Source: Intrasporangium chromatireducens Q5-1 (GTDB taxonomy: Bacteria > Actinomycetota > Actinomycetes > Actinomycetales > Dermatophilaceae). Taken from it: a DNA stretch of 46,551 nt. The stretch spans positions 1-46,551 of the forward strand of contig NZ_AWQS01000011.1 in assembly GCF_000576575.1 (NCBI RefSeq), given 5' to 3'. Made by a program: the position numbers and the translations under genes. Below, piece by piece: positions 42,949 through 46,551 of this stretch; position 1 is the stretch's first letter; each line of letters starts with the position of its first letter. The notes under the pieces are model-generated. The model searched no databases, was not told the origin of the DNA, and was given only the letters and a program-made list of their open reading frames with translations.

Positions 42949-44369
42949 CGACCCAACCCCTCCACGGTCTCCTTTCGGCGGACCTTTCCGTGGCGACGGC
43001 CGGCGTGACCCTCTTCGCCGATGCCCTTCGGCAGCAAGCGGTTCCGGTCACCGAGGCGGCCTGGCAGCCGCCGATGCCCGGCACGGAGGCCGATCTTGCC
43101 CGGGTCCTCGCGGACCCAAGGCGCGAGGCGGCGAACGCCGAGGCAGTTCGGCGGATGATGGCGGCCGGTGCCGAGCTCGTCGACGTGCGCCCGGCCCGCG
43201 AGGCGCTCGGGCTCGAGAAGGGCACCTTCCTCCACGCCGGGCCACCGATCGAGTTCGCCCGTGCGTCAGGGCCGCTCAAGGGCGCACTGATCGGCGCGAT
43301 GCTCCTCGAGGGCCTCGCCGACTCCGCCCCGGACGCGGAGGCCAAGCTCGAGAAGGGCGACGGGATCACCCTCGAGCCCTGCCACCACCGCGACGCCGTC
43401 GGCCCGATGGCGGGCGTCATCTCTCCATCGATGTGGGTCTACGAGCTGCGCGACGAGGTCCACGGCAACACCTCGTGGTGCTCGCTCAACGAAGGTCTGG
43501 GCAAGGTGCTCCGTTACGGCGCCTACGGGCCGGAGGTCATCGACCGGCTGCACTGGATGAACGCGACGCTCGGTCCGATCCTGCAGCAGGCGGTCCGGGC
43601 CCGGGTCGACCAGGGCTCCGCCATCGACATCAAGGCGATCATCGCCCAGATGCTCCAGATGGGCGACGAGGGCCACAACCGCAACCGCGCCGGCTCTCTC
43701 ATGCTCCTGCGCGAGCTGCTGCCGACGATGATCACCGCCGACGCACCGAGCACCGACATCGCCGAGGCGGTGCGCTTCTCGGGCGCCAACGAGCACTTCT
43801 TCCTCAACCTCGGCATGCCGGCCTGCAAGCTGGCCACCCTTGCGGGGCAGGGGATCCCGGGCTCGTCGATCGTGACGACCATGGCCCGCAACGGGACCGA
43901 CTTCGGCATTCGCGTATCGGGCACGGGTGACGAATGGTTCACCGGTCCGGCCAACACCCCGGAGGGGCTGTTCCTCGGCTCCTACGGTCCGGAGGACGCG
44001 AACCCCGACATCGGCGACTCCGCGATCACCGAGACCGGCGGCATCGGCGGCTTCGCCATGGCGGCGGCCCCGGCCATCGTCAAGTTCGTCGGCGGCGACG
44101 TGCCGTTCGCTCTCCAGGCCACCCAGACGATGTACGAGATCACGGCCTCGGAGCACACCGCGTTCCAGATCCCGATCCTCGAGTTCCGCGGCACCCCAAC
44201 GGGCATCGACGTTGCCGCCGTCGCGCGCACCGGCATCCTGCCGCAGATCAACACCGGGATGGCCGGCCGCGTCGCCGGCACCGGGCAGGTGGGAGCCGGC
44301 CTCGTCAACCCGCCGCCCCGGTGCTTCACCCAGGCCCTGTCCCGCCTCGCGGAGCTGGCCACCCCCTGA
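42945..44369 (+). CDS. allG: AllG/YlbE-like (DUF1116) carbamoyltransferase subunit
   Basis: A 474-residue DUF1116 protein, third subunit of the AllFGH-type enzyme. Recognisable blocks are LEPCHHRDAVGPMAGVISPSMW, MGDEGHNRNRAGSLMLLRELLP, GNEHFF-like GANEHFFLNLGMPACK, ARNGTDFGIRVSGTGDEWF and PQINTGMAGRVAGTGQVGAG. Length is normal for the family. ATG at 42945 overlaps the fdrA stop. It is the final gene of allH-fdrA-allG and is followed by a long hairpin. The substrate in this organism could be oxalurate or an analogue such as ureidomalonate. Confidence 0.92.
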   Translation: MTTQPLHGLLSADLSVATAGVTLFADALRQQAVPVTEAAWQPPMPGTEADLARVLADPRREAANAEAVRRMMAAGAELVDVRPAREALGLEKGTFLHAGPPIEFARASGPLKGALIGAMLLEGLADSAPDAEAKLEKGDGITLEPCHHRDAVGPMAGVISPSMWVYELRDEVHGNTSWCSLNEGLGKVLRYGAYGPEVIDRLHWMNATLGPILQQAVRARVDQGSAIDIKAIIAQMLQMGDEGHNRNRAGSLMLLRELLPTMITADAPSTDIAEAVRFSGANEHFFLNLGMPACKLATLAGQGIPGSSIVTTMARNGTDFGIRVSGTGDEWFTGPANTPEGLFLGSYGPEDANPDIGDSAITETGGIGGFAMAAAPAIVKFVGGDVPFALQATQTMYEITASEHTAFQIPILEFRGTPTGIDVAAVARTGILPQINTGMAGRVAGTGQVGAGLVNPPPRCFTQALSRLAELATP

Positions 44370-44370
44370 C

Positions 44371-44429
44371 CGCGAACGGACCGTTCGAGGGCGAGCGGGT
44401 GGGTCTACCGTCCAGTTCACCCACGAACG
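44371..44429. repeat. 59-bp direct repeat, copy 1
   Basis: Begins with CGCGAACGGACCGTTCGAGG, which contains the palindrome GAACGG-A-CCGTTC. It is almost identical (4 mismatches by eye) to 46418-46476, in the same orientation. Confidence 0.9.
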
Positions 44430-44436
44430 TCCAGTT

Positions 44437-44502
44437 CGTATGCCGCTGAGCTCGCTCGAGCGGCTGTCCGCGCTCCCGCTCGAGTGAGCTCAGCGGCATA
44501 CG
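44437..44502 (+). terminator. Very long hairpin with an inverted GTATGCCGCTGAGC pair, after allG
   Basis: 27-bp arms (44437-44463 and 44476-44502), one mismatch and a 12-nt loop. The outer 16 bp of each arm is CGTATGCCGCTGAGCT; the inner part is a CTCGAG-containing stem. Nothing else is visible in the rest of 44503-44651 except the leader of the next gene. Confidence 0.75.
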
Positions 44503-44651
44503 GGCTCGATTTTCACCACAGAACAGGCAATGCGGACATCCGCCCTTGTCGCTGTCCACTGGCTGGGAGCACGCTGGGTCATGGCCGCCGGCGGGCGCCG
44601 ACGCTGACGACTTCCTTCCACCGGACCCACAGAGCACCGGGAGTAGTCACC

Positions 44652-46391
44652 ATGCGCCAATCTCGACTCATCACCGCGGCCCTGGCCTCCCTGGCCACCG
44701 CCCTCGCCGGGGCCGCCGCGGCCGTCGCCGCACCACCGGACGTCCTCGTGTCGACCGGGAGCCCATCGACGCCTTTCTCGCAGAACAAACAGAACGAGCC
44801 GGCCGTGGCCATCGACGCGCACGCGCCAAGCGTCGTCGCCGCCGGGTCCAACGACGAGATCGACGACGAGTCGTGTGCCGCCGGTGACCCGACGACCTGT
44901 CCGTTCACGGCAGGAGTCGGGGTCTCGGGCATCTACTTCTCGTTCGACGGCGGCGCCGGATGGAGCCAGCCGACCTACAGCGGCTGGACCGGTCGCGACT
45001 GCCTCGGCCCGGACGCCTGTTCGCCACATGTCGGTCCGATCGGCACGCTGCCCAACTACTACGAGCACGGCCTCGTCTCCGACGGGGACCCGGCGCTGGC
45101 CTTTGGGCCGCAGCCGGGTGCCAACGGTCACTTCTCGTGGAGCAACGGCTCGCGGCTGTACTACGCAAACCTGACGTCGAACTTCCCGACGGCCACGAAG
45201 CAGGGACAGGCCTTCAAGGGCTTCGAGGCGATCGCCGTGTCGCACACGGACAACCCGCAGGCCGCTGCGGCAGGCGACAACTCGGCATGGTCGGCACCAG
45301 CGATCATCTCGAAGCAGTCGTCCACGACGTTCTCGGACAAGGAGCAGGTCTGGGCCGACAACGCGTCGAACAGCCCGTACTTCGGCAACACCTATGTGTG
45401 CTGGGCGTCGTTCCGCAGCAACAGCCACGGCAACGCGTTCCCGACGCCGCTCATGGTCTCGCGCTCGACTGACGGTGGCGTGACGTGGACGACCCGGCAG
45501 GTCGGGCCCGCCAGCGACAACGGTGTGAACCAGCAGGCCGACGGGTGCACGATCCGCACCGACAGCAAGGGCAACGTCTACGTCTTCGGCATCGGGGTCC
45601 GGCGTGGCGTCAGTTACGAAATGATGTACCGCTCGACCGACGGCGGCGCCCACTTCAGGGGCCCGACACTGATCTCCCCCGTCGTGGCGCCCGGTGTCCT
45701 CGACCCGCAGCTCGGCCGGCCGGTCATGGACGGCATCGCGGGGGCGCGCGTTGATCTCGCCGATGCGCCCAGCGTGGACATCGCCAATGGTGCACCGACC
45801 GGCACCGACGCCACCGACCAGCTCGTCATGACGTGGGTCGACGGCAGCGCCGGCCTCAACAACGAGCACCTGATGGTCTCGACGTCACGCGACGGCGGCG
45901 CGTCCTGGTCGACTCCGGCCGTCGTCGGCCTGACCACGGGGGACCGGCCGATCTACTCGGCACCGGCCATCTCGCCCAACGGCACGGACCTCTATGTCGT
46001 GGTCAACGCGTACACGACGCCCTACCGCGACAACACGACCGCCCCCCGGGGCCTCGTCGGCGAAGTCCTGCACGCTGATGTCACTGGCGGGACGCTCGGC
46101 ACCTTCACGGAGCTCCACCGGGGCGACGTGGGCGACCCGCGTGGCTCGTCACAGAACGGCCTGACCGCCGAGTTCCTCGGTGACTACGTCTACGCCGCGG
46201 CGACTCGGACGGGCATGGTTGGGGTCTGGAACGACACGAGCAACGCCGAGCCGTGCACGGCCATCAACGACTATCGGGCCTCGCTCTACACGAGCACGCC
46301 AAGCAAGCCGCCGGCTGTCATCGCGAGCTGCCCCGCCACGTTCGGCAACAGCGACATCCGCGGAGCCGCCCTGCCCGACCCGACCCCGTAG
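44652..46391 (+). CDS. Secreted BNR/Asp-box repeat protein (sialidase-like propeller)
   Basis: A 579-residue secreted protein. A signal peptide of about 26 residues (RLITAALASLATALAGAAAAVAA) ends in an Ala-rich cleavage site. The mature part carries Asp-box repeats (SxDxGxxW): SFDGGAGWSQP, SRSTDGGVTWTT, YRSTDGGAHF and STSRDGGASWST, typical of six-bladed sialidase-like beta-propellers. I see no RIP motif or catalytic Asp/Tyr-Glu/Arg triad of a true sialidase, so it may be a glycan-binding or other exo-enzyme. The ATG has GGGAG upstream. Flanking 59-bp direct repeats suggest it could be a mobile or recombined cassette. Confidence 0.85.
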   Translation: MRQSRLITAALASLATALAGAAAAVAAPPDVLVSTGSPSTPFSQNKQNEPAVAIDAHAPSVVAAGSNDEIDDESCAAGDPTTCPFTAGVGVSGIYFSFDGGAGWSQPTYSGWTGRDCLGPDACSPHVGPIGTLPNYYEHGLVSDGDPALAFGPQPGANGHFSWSNGSRLYYANLTSNFPTATKQGQAFKGFEAIAVSHTDNPQAAAAGDNSAWSAPAIISKQSSTTFSDKEQVWADNASNSPYFGNTYVCWASFRSNSHGNAFPTPLMVSRSTDGGVTWTTRQVGPASDNGVNQQADGCTIRTDSKGNVYVFGIGVRRGVSYEMMYRSTDGGAHFRGPTLISPVVAPGVLDPQLGRPVMDGIAGARVDLADAPSVDIANGAPTGTDATDQLVMTWVDGSAGLNNEHLMVSTSRDGGASWSTPAVVGLTTGDRPIYSAPAISPNGTDLYVVVNAYTTPYRDNTTAPRGLVGEVLHADVTGGTLGTFTELHRGDVGDPRGSSQNGLTAEFLGDYVYAAATRTGMVGVWNDTSNAEPCTAINDYRASLYTSTPSKPPAVIASCPATFGNSDIRGAALPDPTP

Positions 46392-46417
46392 TCCGTCCAG
46401 CAGCCTCCCCTTCCCCC

Positions 46418-46476
46418 CGCGAACGGACCGTTCGAGGGCGAGCGGGTCGGTATACCGTCCAGTTCGCTCACGAACG
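46418..46476. repeat. 59-bp direct repeat, copy 2
   Basis: Same sequence as 44371-44429 with about four substitutions, 27 bp after the sialidase-like gene. The last 75 bases of the window hold a variant of the 10-mer (GTATGCCGCC at 46523) and no gene. Confidence 0.9.
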
Positions 46477-46551
46477 GCCCGCTCGATGGGGTCCCGGCCG
46501 GCTTCCGGCAGCCGGACATTTGGTATGCCGCCGAGCTCGCCGTCGTTGTCC

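Noticed and set aside
44652-46391. Active sialidase
   Set aside because: Asp-boxes indicate the fold, but the catalytic Asp, Tyr/Glu pair and Arg triad with a RIP motif could not be identified.
3398-46532. GTATGCCGCT as a KOPS/Chi-like strand-polar motif
   Set aside because: Copies are split 9 to 8 between strands within one window and often form inverted pairs, which a polar motif would avoid.

Overview
The window is high-G+C DNA (roughly 70% by eye) from an actinobacterium. Its gene order of sucC-sucD, a DUF6350/PerM-like membrane protein, purN and purH matches the actinobacterial (mycobacterial) arrangement. Codon use is strongly GC-biased, GTG starts and 4-nt GTGA/ATGA gene overlaps are common, and several genes look leaderless. 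The family resemblance suggests Intrasporangiaceae or relatives, but that is an impression and not a demonstration.

Region 1 (1-16.7 kb) is mostly housekeeping. It holds the start of a cell-envelope protein, a lipase, an ECF sigma factor with its membrane partner, succinyl-CoA synthetase (sucCD), a secreted polysaccharide deacetylase, a PerM-like membrane protein, purN, and purH behind a ZTP (pfl) riboswitch. A divergent MmpL exporter/MarR regulator pair, an esterase, a PPOX-fold oxidoreductase and a CinA-domain protein follow. Region 2 (16.7-19.4 kb) is a two-gene operon: a Pro/Thr-rich membrane protein and a fused polysaccharide deacetylase/family-2 glycosyltransferase.

Region 3 (19.4-44.4 kb) is the notable part, a large catabolic island for an N-heterocycle. 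It encodes a ring-opening amidohydrolase (barbiturase/cyanuric acid hydrolase family), carbamate kinase, a fused biotin-independent carboxyltransferase, a CaiB/BaiF CoA-transferase, HyuA/HyuB, a three-part molybdenum hydroxylase (CoxL-like, a CoxM-CoxS fusion, CoxG), an NCS2 uracil/xanthine permease, a PucR regulator, and the three subunits of an AllFGH (FdrA/YlbE/YlbF) carbamoyltransferase. Five operon heads carry the same 17-bp inverted repeat, TTGGCA-N5-TGCCAA with variants, and a weaker copy lies over the pucR start. I infer one PucR-type regulon. My working model is uracil import, oxidation to barbiturate, ring opening to ureidomalonate, phosphorolytic carbamoyl transfer giving malonamate plus carbamoyl phosphate, ATP recovery by carbamate kinase, and malonate use through CoA transfer and decarboxylation. 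This would be an energy-conserving version of oxidative pyrimidine degradation, by analogy with oxalurate phosphorolysis in allantoin breakdown. It is an inference from gene content.

Two repeat systems run through the window. The first is a 10-mer, GTATGCCGCT, with 17 exact copies; it occurs as inverted pairs in intergenic hairpins and singly inside genes, a distribution like that of a DNA uptake sequence. The second is a 21-bp tandem repeat family with three arrays, one upstream of carbamate kinase and two in frame inside allH and fdrA. The window ends with a secreted BNR/Asp-box protein (44.7-46.4 kb) flanked by 59-bp direct repeats.
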